Source: Rhodovarius crocodyli (GTDB lineage: Bacteria; Pseudomonadota; Alphaproteobacteria; Acetobacterales; Acetobacteraceae). Taken from it: DNA of 64,000 nucleotides. Below, in pieces: positions 20,381 through 28,627 of this stretch (its first letter is position 1; the number at the start of each line of letters is the position of its first letter). The notes below the pieces were generated by a model, which did no database searches, was not told the origin of the DNA, and saw only the letters and a program-made list of their open reading frames with translations. Location: contig NZ_SACL01000001.1 of the NCBI RefSeq assembly GCF_004005855.1, positions 248,001-312,000 on the forward strand, written 5' to 3'. The position numbers and the translations under genes were made by a program.

Positions 20381-21232
20381 ATGCCGAGCGTGACGTTGAT
20401 GGGCACGGGCGGCCCGCGGCTCGATACCCGGCGCGCCACCTCCCTGCTGCTGCGCAGCGGTGAGGAGGAGGTGATGATCGACACCGGGCGCGGGGCCATC
20501 CATGGCCTCGCCCAGGCCGGGGCGGATTTCCGCAACCTGACCCGCGTACTGATCACCCATCACCATTTCGACCATATCGGCGACTTGTACGACGTGATCC
20601 TGACCACCTGGATCGAGGGCCGGCGCGAGCCGCTGCTGATCCAGGGGCCGCCGGGCACGAAGCGCATCGTCGATGCGCTGCTGACCCAGATCTATGACCG
20701 CGACCTGAACTGGCGCAGCCTGGGCGAGCCCGCCCATGGCGGCTGGTCACCCGTCATCGCCGAGGATATCGGCCTGGGCGAGCCCGTGACCGGCAAGGGC
20801 TGGGAAGCGGTGGCGCATGAGATGAGCCACGGCCATGGCCTGCCGACCCTGCCGGCGGCCTTCCTGAAGCAATGGATCTGCTACGGCTATCGCTTCACGC
20901 TGGGCGGCAAGGTGTTCGCCTTCAGCGGCGACACGGTGGACTGCCCCGGGCTGCGCAGCCTGGCCCAGGGCGCCGATGTGCTGGTGCTGTGCTGCTGGAC
21001 CGCGGGCAGCCTGCTGGTCAGCGACCACCTGAAGAAGCTGGCGCAACACACGCTGGCCTGCGGCGATACGGTGGGCAAGATCGCGCAGGAATGCGGGGTG
21101 AAGCAGCTGGTGCTGACGCATCTGCGCCCGAACGCCACGCCCGAGATGCTGGAGACCCTGCGCGCCGAGGTGGCAGCCGATTTCGCCGGCACGCTGACCA
21201 TCGCCCAGGATGGCCTGGTGGTGGAAATCTAG
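20381..21232 (+). CDS. MBL-fold metallo-hydrolase (RNase Z/arylsulfatase-like)
   Basis: A 283-aa cytoplasmic metallo-beta-lactamase-fold enzyme. The metal motif THHHFDHIGD gives HxHxDH near residue 60; further ligands are likely in HEMSHGHG, FSGDTVDCPG and VLTHLRPNA. The order resembles the RNase Z/PhnP/arylsulfatase group rather than lactamases. The substrate is unknown. It follows the Bug receptor by 3 bp. No signal peptide is seen. Confidence 0.85.
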   Translation: MPSVTLMGTGGPRLDTRRATSLLLRSGEEEVMIDTGRGAIHGLAQAGADFRNLTRVLITHHHFDHIGDLYDVILTTWIEGRREPLLIQGPPGTKRIVDALLTQIYDRDLNWRSLGEPAHGGWSPVIAEDIGLGEPVTGKGWEAVAHEMSHGHGLPTLPAAFLKQWICYGYRFTLGGKVFAFSGDTVDCPGLRSLAQGADVLVLCCWTAGSLLVSDHLKKLAQHTLACGDTVGKIAQECGVKQLVLTHLRPNATPEMLETLRAEVAADFAGTLTIAQDGLVVEI

Positions 21233-21409
21233 GCCGCCTCCAGCATCGGCACGCGGTCGCCCAGCGGGCGGATGGCGATCAGGCGCCGGGCCTCGGCGGC
21301 GAAACCCCGCAACCGCCGCTCCCGCCCGCGATCCGGCACCAACCGGACCGCGGCATTCTGATAGTAGCCCTGCCGCCTTCGCCGATGGTGTTGGCGCAGA
21401 CAGGGACGA

Positions 21410-22198
21410 TCAGTACTCTTCGTCCTCGTAACCGCCCGAGGCGTCGTCGTAGCCGCCCGCGCTGCTGTCCTCGTAGCCGCCCGTGGCGTCCTGCTGATAG
21501 CCGCCCTGGTCGTAGCCGGTCTGCTCATAGGCGCCGGCCGCGTCCTGGCCGCCCGTGCTGCCGCCCGGATTGGTCCAGGGCGAGGATGCGGGCACCGCTT
21601 CCTGGCCGAAGGCGCCGGCGGCGGCGCCGGCCGGGTCGTTCGCAACGCTCTGCGCGGCAGCGGCCGCACCGGAATGGCCGCTGAAGGCGTTCATCAGCAT
21701 GTTGCCCAGCACCATGCCGCCGGCCACGCCGGCGGCGGTGGTCAGCGCCGTGCCCAGGAAGCCCGGGCCCTGGCGGCCCTGCAGGGCCTGCGGGTTATAG
21801 CCGGGCGGATACTGGGGCTGCGGCGGCGGGGGCATGGGCGCGGCGCGGCCGCCGCCGAAGCCCAGGAAGCCGCGATTGCGCCCGGCCTCCTCCTGCCGCC
21901 GAGAGCTTTCCAGCTCCCACTCGAGCTGCTGGATGCGGTTGTTCGCCTCGACCAGCGCGTGCTCCTGCACGAAGGCGGTCTGGGTGATGCGGTAGCGCGC
22001 TTCCGGATACTGGCGGAACAGGCCGTCGATCATCTGATCGGCGTCACGGTCGACCGGGGGCAAGGGCGGCTGCTGGGGCTGGGCGCCCACGCTCGGCATG
22101 CGCCCCCCCCAGGGGGAGGAGGCGGCTGCGGCAGGCTGATTGGCGCCAGCGATGCGCTGCACGAACTCCGTGATGATACGGCGTTCTTCGTCGGTCAT
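21410..22198 (-). CDS. DUF2076 family protein with Tyr/Gly-rich tail
   Basis: A 262-aa protein of unknown function. The conserved N-terminus MTDEERRIITEFVQRIAG is followed by VDRDADQMIDGLFRQYPEARYRITQTAFVQEHAL and a coiled coil (NNRIQQLEWELESSRRQ). A Gly-rich hydrophobic segment GFLGTALTTAAGVAGGMVLGNML lies near the middle, as in other DUF2076 proteins. The last ~40 residues are low-complexity, with Gly-Tyr units among Asp/Glu/Gln (for example GGYEDSSAGGYDDASGGYEDEEY split into repeats). The start at 22198 is chosen over a longer frame because the family begins there. Function unassigned. Confidence 0.85.
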   Translation of the reverse strand: MTDEERRIITEFVQRIAGANQPAAAASSPWGGRMPSVGAQPQQPPLPPVDRDADQMIDGLFRQYPEARYRITQTAFVQEHALVEANNRIQQLEWELESSRRQEEAGRNRGFLGFGGGRAAPMPPPPQPQYPPGYNPQALQGRQGPGFLGTALTTAAGVAGGMVLGNMLMNAFSGHSGAAAAAQSVANDPAGAAAGAFGQEAVPASSPWTNPGGSTGGQDAAGAYEQTGYDQGGYQQDATGGYEDSSAGGYDDASGGYEDEEY

Positions 22199-22335
22199 GG
22201 CCCCTCGGGGTTCCTTCCAGATGATGGACACTCACGTGCGACGGCGAATATTACATGCCGTTCAGGAACGAGATGTGGCCCGACTGCGCCCGCGATTCAA
22301 GCGGGGAATCAATCGGTCACATTCCGGGGAAAGAA

Positions 22336-22734
22336 CTATTCCTTCGGCACCGCGCGCGGGCGGCGGGCCGCGTCGATGGCGACGAAGGTGAAGGTGGCTT
22401 CGGTCACCTTGTTCATCTCGTCGCTCTCGCGCTCACGCCGCCAGGCCTCGACCGCGATCTTCATCGAGGTGCGGCCCACCGAGAGGACGCGCGAATAGAG
22501 GCTCACCTCATCACCCACCAGCACCGGGGACAGGAAGGTGATGCCCTCCACCGAGATGGTGGCGCAGCGGCCCCGGGCGCGCCTGGCGGCGGCGTTGCCG
22601 GCCGCGAGGTCCATCTGCCACATCAGCCAGCCGCCGAAGATGTCCCCGGCGGGGTTGGTGTCGGCCGGCATGGCCACGGTGCGGATCGCGGGCGGCTCCT
22701 GCGGGGGGCAGGGCGGGGCTGGCTTTTCGGACAT
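22336..22734 (-). CDS. Acyl-CoA thioesterase, YciA-like hotdog protein
   Basis: A 132-aa single hotdog-domain thioesterase that hydrolyses acyl-CoA. It has the diagnostic MPADTNPAGDIFGGWLMWQMDLAAG segment (catalytic Asp region), then VEGITFLSPVLVGDEVSLYS and a C-terminal TEATFTFVAID strand. It is close to E. coli YciA, a broad acyl-CoA hydrolase. The length is normal. The gene stands alone between the DUF2076 and ZnuA-like genes, all on the same strand but with gaps of 80-140 bp. Confidence 0.9.
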   Translation of the reverse strand: MSEKPAPPCPPQEPPAIRTVAMPADTNPAGDIFGGWLMWQMDLAAGNAAARRARGRCATISVEGITFLSPVLVGDEVSLYSRVLSVGRTSMKIAVEAWRRERESDEMNKVTEATFTFVAIDAARRPRAVPKE

Positions 22735-22814
22735 GATCGGGCTTTAGCGCGGCGCGGGCGCGCGGTCATCCGCGCCGGGGTGACGAATCGGCAAGCGGCC
22801 GCGCGAATTGCCCT

Positions 22815-23663
22815 TCAGGCCAGCATGCCGCGCACCAGCAGCGAGACGTTGTGGCGCATCATCGCCTCGTAATCCGCGGCCGGGCCATCGGGCGGCGACA
22901 GCGCATCGGCATAGAGACGGCCGGTGACCTGCACGCCGGCCTCGGCGGCCACGCGGTTCAGGGTGGCGGGGTTGGTCAGGTTTTCCATGAACAGCGCGCG
23001 GATGCCCCCGGCGCGCAGCTGGCGGATCAGGTTGGCCACCTGCTGGGCGCTGGGCTCGGCGCTGGTCGAGACGCCCTGCGGCGCCAGGAAGCGCACGCCA
23101 TAAGCCGCGGCGAACCAGCCGAAGGCGTCATGGCTGGTCACCACGACGCGGCGGGCCTCCGGCACGCGCCCGATCTCGGCCTTCACCCAGGCGTCCAGCT
23201 CCGCCAGGCGCGCTTCCTGGGCGGCGGCGTCCAGCCCCGTGGCCTGGGCAATGCGGCGGATATAGTGCCGCGCGGCCGAGACATCCTGCCAGGCATGCGG
23301 GTCGCTGCCGCCATGGGAATGGCCGCCGCCGCGAACGGGGCGGGCCGGCAGCCCCTCTGTCACTGTCACCATGCGGGCGTTGCCCCCGGCACCGCGCGCC
23401 AGCCGCGCGAACCAGTCATCGAAGCCCCAGCCATTCTGGAAGGCGTGGGTGGCGCCGCGCAGTGCCTCCGCATGGGAGGGGCGGGGCTGGAAGTGATGCG
23501 CGTCGACCTCGGGGCCCGCGATGGTCCGCACCTCGGCGGCGTCACCCGCCACGCGGCGCACTAGGTCACCCAGGATGGAGAAGGAGGCCACCAGTACCGG
23601 CCTGGATTGGGCCAGGGCCGGGGCGGCAAGCGGGGCGAGAAGGAGGGCGCGGCGAAGGATCAT
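22815..23663 (-). CDS. Zinc/manganese ABC transporter substrate-binding protein (ZnuA-like), orphan
   Basis: A 282-aa cluster A-I metal receptor with a signal peptide (RRALLLAPLAAPALAQS). Likely metal ligands lie in GPEVDAHHFQPRPSHA, DPHAWQDV, VVTSHDAFGWFAAAYG and a late Asp in LYADALS. A short His-rich loop GGGHSHGGSDPH, typical of zinc rather than manganese receptors, is present near residue 115. No ABC ATPase or permease gene is adjacent. It starts 22 bp after gpsA; that gap is almost all A/T and includes a dyad (23669-23684). Confidence 0.87.
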   Translation of the reverse strand: MILRRALLLAPLAAPALAQSRPVLVASFSILGDLVRRVAGDAAEVRTIAGPEVDAHHFQPRPSHAEALRGATHAFQNGWGFDDWFARLARGAGGNARMVTVTEGLPARPVRGGGHSHGGSDPHAWQDVSAARHYIRRIAQATGLDAAAQEARLAELDAWVKAEIGRVPEARRVVVTSHDAFGWFAAAYGVRFLAPQGVSTSAEPSAQQVANLIRQLRAGGIRALFMENLTNPATLNRVAAEAGVQVTGRLYADALSPPDGPAADYEAMMRHNVSLLVRGMLA

Positions 23664-23668
23664 GCCGC

Positions 23669-23684
23669 AATGATATAATGTATC
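23669..23684. promoter_or_regulatory. AT-rich dyad before znuA-like gene
   Basis: The minus strand reads GATACATTATATCATT, an imperfect dyad (GATACA/TATATC, five of six paired) wedged between the gpsA stop and the receptor ATG. It loosely resembles Zur-type operators but could equally be a -10 region. No Shine-Dalgarno is visible in the same gap. Confidence 0.3.
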
Positions 23685-23685
23685 G

Positions 23686-24639
23686 CTACTCTGTGCGGAA
23701 GGGCCGCGCGAGCAGCGCCTCCATCGCCGCCGGCACGGTCAGCCGCCCCGACAGGATTTCGGCCACCGCCGCGCAGATCGGCATTTCCACGCCCAGCGCA
23801 GCGGCCCGCGCCAGCAAGGCGGGGGCGGTGGCCACGCCCTCGGCCACGCCACGGCTGCGGGAAAGGGCTTCATCCAGGCTCAACCCCTCACCCAGCCGCA
23901 TGCCGAGCGCGGTGTTGCGGCTGCTGGGCGAGGAGGCGGTCAGCATCAGGTCGCCAAGGCCGGACAGGCCGGCGGCGGTCTCCGCCCTGCCCCCCAGCGC
24001 CAGCACCAGCCGCGACAGCTCCGCCAGCCCGCGCGTGATCAGGGCCGCGCGGGCGTTTTCGCCGAAGCCCGCACCGGTCGCGCAGCCTGCGGCGATGCCA
24101 AGCACGTTCTTGGCCGCGCCCCCTGCCTGCACGCCCATGACATCGGCGCTGGCGTAAAGCCGCAGCCGCGGGCCGGCCAGCGCCGCGATCGCGGCCTCGA
24201 TCAGCGCCGCGTCCTCGCTGGCGATGACGGCCGCCGCCGGCAGCCCGGCCGCGATCTCATGCGCGAAATTGGGGCCCGAGACGATGCCGAGCGCGGGCCA
24301 GCCCAGGAACTCGGTGGGAAACAGGCGGCTGGTGGCCTCGACACCCTTGCTGGCGATCAGCGCGGGGCGCGGCGCCACATCGGCCAACGCGCCGCGCAGA
24401 TGCTGCACCGGCACGGCCAGGATGGTGATGTCGGCACCCTCCAACGCCTGGGCCATGTCGCCCGTGATGGCCAGTTCCGGCGGCAGCGCCACGCCCGGCA
24501 GGCGCGGCGTGGCGCGGCTGGCCGCCGTCTCCGCCGCATTGCTGCGGGCCCAGAGCGTCACGCGCGAACCCGCCCGCAACGCCGACAATGCCAACGCGGT
24601 GCCCCAGGCGCCCGCGCCGAGAACGGCAACCTTACTCAT
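23686..24639 (-). CDS. gpsA: Glycerol-3-phosphate dehydrogenase [NAD(P)+]
   Basis: Makes sn-glycerol-3-phosphate from dihydroxyacetone phosphate for phospholipids. The 317-aa protein has the Rossmann motif VAVLGAGAWGTALALSALRAG at residues 4-24, the IASKGVE and SGPNFAHEIA substrate segments, the catalytic Lys in GAAKNVLGIAAG, and GLSGLGDLMLTASSPSSRN. The start overlaps the rlmJ stop by 8 bp. Probably part of an SDR-rlmJ-gpsA run on the minus strand. Confidence 0.95.
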   Translation of the reverse strand: MSKVAVLGAGAWGTALALSALRAGSRVTLWARSNAAETAASRATPRLPGVALPPELAITGDMAQALEGADITILAVPVQHLRGALADVAPRPALIASKGVEATSRLFPTEFLGWPALGIVSGPNFAHEIAAGLPAAAVIASEDAALIEAAIAALAGPRLRLYASADVMGVQAGGAAKNVLGIAAGCATGAGFGENARAALITRGLAELSRLVLALGGRAETAAGLSGLGDLMLTASSPSSRNTALGMRLGEGLSLDEALSRSRGVAEGVATAPALLARAAALGVEMPICAAVAEILSGRLTVPAAMEALLARPFRTE

Positions 24640-25435
24640 CGCACACCCGCAGCATGCGCCAGCCTGCCCCCGCCTCGTCGGACAGCCGCTCCGACAGCGC
24701 GGCCAGGATGGCGCCGCCCTCTGCCTCGAACCCCCAGGGCGGATTCACCACCGCCAGGCCACAGCCATTCAGCCGGGTGGCGTCCGTGGGGTCACGCAGC
24801 CACAGCTCGGCCGTGACGATATCGCGGATGCCCGCATCGCGCAGCGCCTGATGGAACAGGATGACGGGCGCGCGGTTCTTGATCGGGTACCAGGCGGCCT
24901 GCACATGGCCGCGCGCGCGCTGCCAGACGCCGGCCATGCCCTCTGCCAGGCGATCGAACTCGCCACCCTGCTCGAAGGGCGGGTCGAACAGCACCAGGCC
25001 CCGGCGTTCGGGAAACGGCGTCAGGGCGCGCGCGACCTCGTAGGCATCGCGCTGATGCACGGCGACACCCTTGAAGCCGCGCTTCAGCGTGGCGTTGTCC
25101 TCGGGGTGCAGTTCGTTCAGCACCAGCGTGTCGATCGGGCGCAGCATCGCCTGCGCGATGGCCGGGCTGCCGGGATACAGGCGCGGGCGCACCACATCCA
25201 GGTAATCGACCAGCGGGCCGGTCTCGATATTCAGCAGCCGGGCGATGCCCTCATGCCACTCCCCGGTCCGCACCGCCTCCGGCCCCGACAGGTCGTAGCT
25301 GCCGATGCCCGCATGCACGTCCAGCACGCGGATGGGCGTGGGCTTGCGCGTCAGCATCTGCAGCAGCCACACCAGCAGCGCGTGCTTCATGCAATCGGCG
25401 AAATTGCCGGCGTGGAAGGCGTGGCGGTAGTTCAC
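24632..25435 (-). CDS. rlmJ: 23S rRNA (adenine-2030-N6)-methyltransferase
   Basis: A 267-aa SAM-dependent enzyme that makes m6A2030 in 23S rRNA. It starts NYRHAFHAGNFADCMKHALL, the invariant RlmJ N-terminus, followed by the SAM loop VLDVHAGIGSYDL and catalytic VLFDPPFEQGGEF. The start is GTG at 25435, overlapping the SDR stop by 4 bp (GTGA); the in-frame ATG far upstream is inside the SDR gene and is not real. Confidence 0.93.
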   Translation of the reverse strand: MNYRHAFHAGNFADCMKHALLVWLLQMLTRKPTPIRVLDVHAGIGSYDLSGPEAVRTGEWHEGIARLLNIETGPLVDYLDVVRPRLYPGSPAIAQAMLRPIDTLVLNELHPEDNATLKRGFKGVAVHQRDAYEVARALTPFPERRGLVLFDPPFEQGGEFDRLAEGMAGVWQRARGHVQAAWYPIKNRAPVILFHQALRDAGIRDIVTAELWLRDPTDATRLNGCGLAVVNPPWGFEAEGGAILAALSERLSDEAGAGWRMLRVCDE

Positions 25436-26145
25436 GGCTGCAGGCGGATGGTCTCGCCGTGGCGGGTTTCCGCCGGCAGGCAGAGCGCGGCCAGCAGCGG
25501 CGCCACCTGGGCGGGCTGGGTCAACTCCGCCGGGTTCTGGCCGGGGAAGGCGACCTTGCGGGTGGCGGTGGCCATCGGCGGGGGCTCGGCCAGGTTGATG
25601 CGGAGGTCGGACTGCGCGGCGTCCTTCGCCCACACGCGGGTCATGTGCGCGGCGCCGGCCTTGGCGGCGCTGTACAGGCCCCAATAGGCCGAGGGCTCCT
25701 CCGCCACCGCATCGGTCACCACCACGGCGCGGCCGGCGGGGGCGGCGCGCAGCGGCGGCTCCACGCTGCGGATCAGCCGGTACAGCGCGGTCATGTTCAC
25801 TGCCACCGACTGGTCCCAGTCGCGCGGCACGATGTGGGACACCGGCGTCAGCCGCGACAGCACGGCCGCGGCATGCACGAAGATGTCCAGCCGCCCGAAC
25901 CGCTCGACGATCGAGGGGCCGATATAGTCGAACTCATCCTTGGCCGTGGTCAGGTCCAGCGGCACCAGCGTGGCGGAACCGCCGGCGGCGCGGATGGCGT
26001 CGTCGGTTTCCTCCAGCCCCCCCTGGGTACGGGCGGTCAGCACGCAATGGGCGCCCAGCCGCGCCAGCTCGATGGCAACCGCGGCGCCCAGGCCACGTGA
26101 AGCACCGGTGACAAGCGCCACGCTGCCGGAAAGTGGAAGTGTCAT
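25432..26145 (-). CDS. Short-chain dehydrogenase/reductase
   Basis: A 237-aa classical SDR. The cofactor motif TGASRGLG is near residue 15, HAAAVL stands in the place of NNAG, and the catalytic YSAAK (Tyr-x-x-x-Lys) is in GLYSAAKAGA. The usual catalytic Ser is hard to place: the strand reads AVVVTDAVAEEPS. The C-terminal motif ETIRLQP fits SDRs near YciK. The substrate is unknown. The ATG at 26145 begins 12 bp past the end of repeat copy B. Confidence 0.85.
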   Translation of the reverse strand: MTLPLSGSVALVTGASRGLGAAVAIELARLGAHCVLTARTQGGLEETDDAIRAAGGSATLVPLDLTTAKDEFDYIGPSIVERFGRLDIFVHAAAVLSRLTPVSHIVPRDWDQSVAVNMTALYRLIRSVEPPLRAAPAGRAVVVTDAVAEEPSAYWGLYSAAKAGAAHMTRVWAKDAAQSDLRINLAEPPPMATATRKVAFPGQNPAELTQPAQVAPLLAALCLPAETRHGETIRLQP

Positions 26146-26156
26146 GCTGTTCCCTC

Positions 26157-26381
26157 GATGGGGGCTTCTCCCCCATGCCCCACCAGGGGCGCTGCCCCTG
26201 GACCCCGCCAAAGGCCGAGAGGCCTTTGGAAACCGATACTTGGCGCCTTACCCTGGCAGTTGGGGCACCAGATTCATTTTATAATCAAGAAGAGAGGCGT
26301 TCCCAAGCCGAGGTGCCGACTCCCCGGGGTCCAGGGCCACTACGGTCCTGGCGGAGGTGTCGGGGGCGGAGCCCCTGACCG
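26157..26381 (+). repeat. Interspersed hairpin-rich intergenic element, copy B
   Basis: Fills the gap between the SDR start and the purF stop. Order: GGGGG-CTTCT-CCCCC-like hairpin at 26160-26175; a CAGGGGC-GCT-GCCCCTG hairpin; a stem CCAAAGGCC-GAGA-GGCCTTTGG (26208-26229) in the place where copies A and C carry a different palindrome; CTTGGCGCC; a variable AT-richer core; the 36-bp conserved block (26319-26354), with one base different from A and C; and a GGGGGC-GGA-GCCCCTG hairpin ending next to the purF TAG. The right end again abuts a gene 3' end. Confidence 0.85.
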
Positions 26382-27854
26382 CTACTTCCCCACCGCCATC
26401 TCCGCCGCCAGCGCCGCCTGCTCCTGCGGCCAGTCCGTCAGCGGGATGGAGTAGTCACCCGTGAAGCAGGCGTCGCAGAATTGCGGGTTGGCGTTGTCGC
26501 GGCGGGCATGGCCCAGCGCGCGGTACAGGCCGTCCAGCGAGATGAAGGCCAGGCTGTCCACGCCGATCAGCTTCGCCATCTCCTGCACGTCGTGCTGCGC
26601 GGCCAGCAGTTGCCGGCGAGAGGGCGTGTCGATGCCGTAGAAGCAGGAATGAGTGGTGGGCGGCGAGGAGATGCGCATGTGCACCTCGGCGGCACCCGCC
26701 TGGCGCACCATCTCCACGATCTTCTTGCTGGTGGTGCCGCGCACGATGCTGTCATCGACCAGGATGACGCGCTTGCCCTCGATCATCGCGCGGTTGGCCG
26801 AATGCTTCAGCTTCACGCCCAGGTGGCGGATCTGGTCGGTCGGCTCGATGAAGGTGCGCCCCACATAGTGGTTGCGGATGATGCCGAGCTCGAACGGGAT
26901 CTTGGCCTCGGCCGCATAGCCCATGGCGGCGGGCACGCCGCTGTCGGGCACAGGCACGACCACATCGGCATCCACATTGCTCTCGCGCGCCAGCTCCGCG
27001 CCGATGCGCTTGCGCGTCTCATAGACGCCGATGCCCTCCATGATGGAGTCGGGGCGGGCGAAGTAGATGTATTCGAAGATGCAGAAGCGCTCGCGCTGGC
27101 GCTCGAAGGGACGGACGCTGGTCACGCCGTCGTCGTTGATCACGACCAGCTCGCCCGGCTCGATGTCGCGCACGAACTCGGCGCCCACGATGTCCAGGGC
27201 GCAGGTCTCGCTGGCCAGGATCCAGCCGTCGCCGCCGGCGGCGTTCTCCAGCTTGCCCAGCACCAGCGGGCGCACGCCCAGCGGGTCACGCGCGCCCATC
27301 AGCGCGCCGTTGTGCAGGGCGACGACCGAATAGGCACCTTCCACCTGCTTCAGCGCGTCGATCAGCCGGTCCTGCACATTGGCATACAGGCTGATGGCGA
27401 TGAGGTGGATGAACACCTCCGAGTCGGTGGAGGACTGGAACAGACAGCCCCGCTTCACCAGCGCGCGCCGCAGCATCATCGCGTTGGTCAGGTTGCCGTT
27501 GTGGCCCACGGCGAAGCCGCCGAACTCGAAATCCGCATACAGCGGCTGCACGTTGCGCAGCGCCGTCTCGCCGGTGGTGGCGTAGCGGTTGTGGCCCACG
27601 GCGGCGCGGCCCGGCAGGCCCGCCATCACCTTGGCATCACCGAAGATGTCGCCCACCAGCCCAAGGCCGCGGTGGATATGGAAGCTGGCCCCGGCGGAGA
27701 GCGAGACGATGCCCGACGCCTCCTGGCCTCGATGCTGGAGCGCGTGCAGGCCGAGGGCGGTCAGCGCCGCCGCGTCCTGATGGTTCCAGATGCCGATGAC
27801 GCCGCATTCCTCATGGAATTTGTCGTCTTCGAAGGGGTTGGTCGTCAGCGGCAT
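26382..27854 (-). CDS. purF: Amidophosphoribosyltransferase
   Basis: Catalyses the first step of de novo purine synthesis (PRPP + glutamine to phosphoribosylamine). The 490-aa protein has an N-terminal Ntn glutaminase domain with nucleophile Cys17 in HEECGVIGIW exposed after propeptide removal, then LQHRGQEASGI. The PRPP loop VILVDDSIVRGTTSKKIV is in the C-terminal domain. Cysteines in THSCFYGID and FCDACFTG suggest a Fe-S cluster like the Bacillus-type enzyme. The ATG at 27854 gives the usual short propeptide. It follows cvpA by 84 bp, as in many proteobacteria. Confidence 0.96.
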   Translation of the reverse strand: MPLTTNPFEDDKFHEECGVIGIWNHQDAAALTALGLHALQHRGQEASGIVSLSAGASFHIHRGLGLVGDIFGDAKVMAGLPGRAAVGHNRYATTGETALRNVQPLYADFEFGGFAVGHNGNLTNAMMLRRALVKRGCLFQSSTDSEVFIHLIAISLYANVQDRLIDALKQVEGAYSVVALHNGALMGARDPLGVRPLVLGKLENAAGGDGWILASETCALDIVGAEFVRDIEPGELVVINDDGVTSVRPFERQRERFCIFEYIYFARPDSIMEGIGVYETRKRIGAELARESNVDADVVVPVPDSGVPAAMGYAAEAKIPFELGIIRNHYVGRTFIEPTDQIRHLGVKLKHSANRAMIEGKRVILVDDSIVRGTTSKKIVEMVRQAGAAEVHMRISSPPTTHSCFYGIDTPSRRQLLAAQHDVQEMAKLIGVDSLAFISLDGLYRALGHARRDNANPQFCDACFTGDYSIPLTDWPQEQAALAAEMAVGK

Positions 27855-27938
27855 GGATACCTCATCCTCGTGGCGTCCCGGCAGGCGCCTCAAATGGGGG
27901 CAGGTGCGGTGCCTGTGACAGCACCGTGAATGCGGCCC

Positions 27939-28499
27939 CTATGTGCGGCTGCCGACGCGCGGACGCAACAAGTCTTCCTGCGTTGGCTCACGGCGTTCTG
28001 GCGGGGTTGCTATGCGCGGGCGGTATTCCGGGGGCAGCAGTTCGGCCACCGCCTCGGCGCCCTGCACCACCCAGGGCAGGCCGCGGGCCTCACGCACCGC
28101 ATCGGGCCAGCGGTCGGTGGAGGGCAGGAACAGCCCCGCGATGATATAGGCGAGTACGATCAGGAAGGCGCCGCGCACCAGCCCGAACACGAAGCCGAGG
28201 GAGCGGTCGACACCGCCGAGCGCGCTGTCCTCCACCCGGTTGGCCAGGGTGTTCACCACGAAGGTCAGCAGGATGAGCACCACGAGGAAGCCCGCGCCCA
28301 CCGCCAGGCCGTCGGCCAGCCAGGGCGGATCGATGTAGTGTTCGAACAGCGGCTTGATCTGGGGGCGCAGCGCGAAACCCGCGACGATGGCGCCCACCCA
28401 GGCGGCGATGCCCAGCGTTTCCCGCACGAAGCCGCGCCAGAACGACATGACGCCTGACAGCACCAATACGCCGAGAGCAACGCCATCAACCCAGTTCAT
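27939..28499 (-). CDS. cvpA: CvpA family membrane protein
   Basis: An inner-membrane protein of 186 aa with four predicted transmembrane helices (about 5-25, 30-48, 65-90, 105-125) and a soluble C-terminal tail rich in charged residues. The N-terminus MNWVDGVALGVLVLSGVMSFWRGFVRE matches the CvpA family (needed for colicin V export in E. coli, with a role in envelope homeostasis). Adjacency to purF supports the call. ATGs at 28505 and 28520 are alternative starts. Confidence 0.9.
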   Translation of the reverse strand: MNWVDGVALGVLVLSGVMSFWRGFVRETLGIAAWVGAIVAGFALRPQIKPLFEHYIDPPWLADGLAVGAGFLVVLILLTFVVNTLANRVEDSALGGVDRSLGFVFGLVRGAFLIVLAYIIAGLFLPSTDRWPDAVREARGLPWVVQGAEAVAELLPPEYRPRIATPPERREPTQEDLLRPRVGSRT

Positions 28500-28627
28500 C
28501 CACATCCTCTCGGCTATCACGCAGATGCGGTATAGCGGCGCGGAGGGGATGCGGCCAGGGCGCGTAATCTGTGGGAATATTCACCTTGGGTTGCACGCCA
28601 TCTTCACGCCATGCTACGGCGTGTTGC

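Noticed and set aside
21233-21409. Possible minus-strand remnant ending RLIAIRPLGDRVPMLEAA
   Set aside because: The last ~45 codons look protein-like, but there is no start with support and no recognised family; not enough to call a gene or pseudogene.
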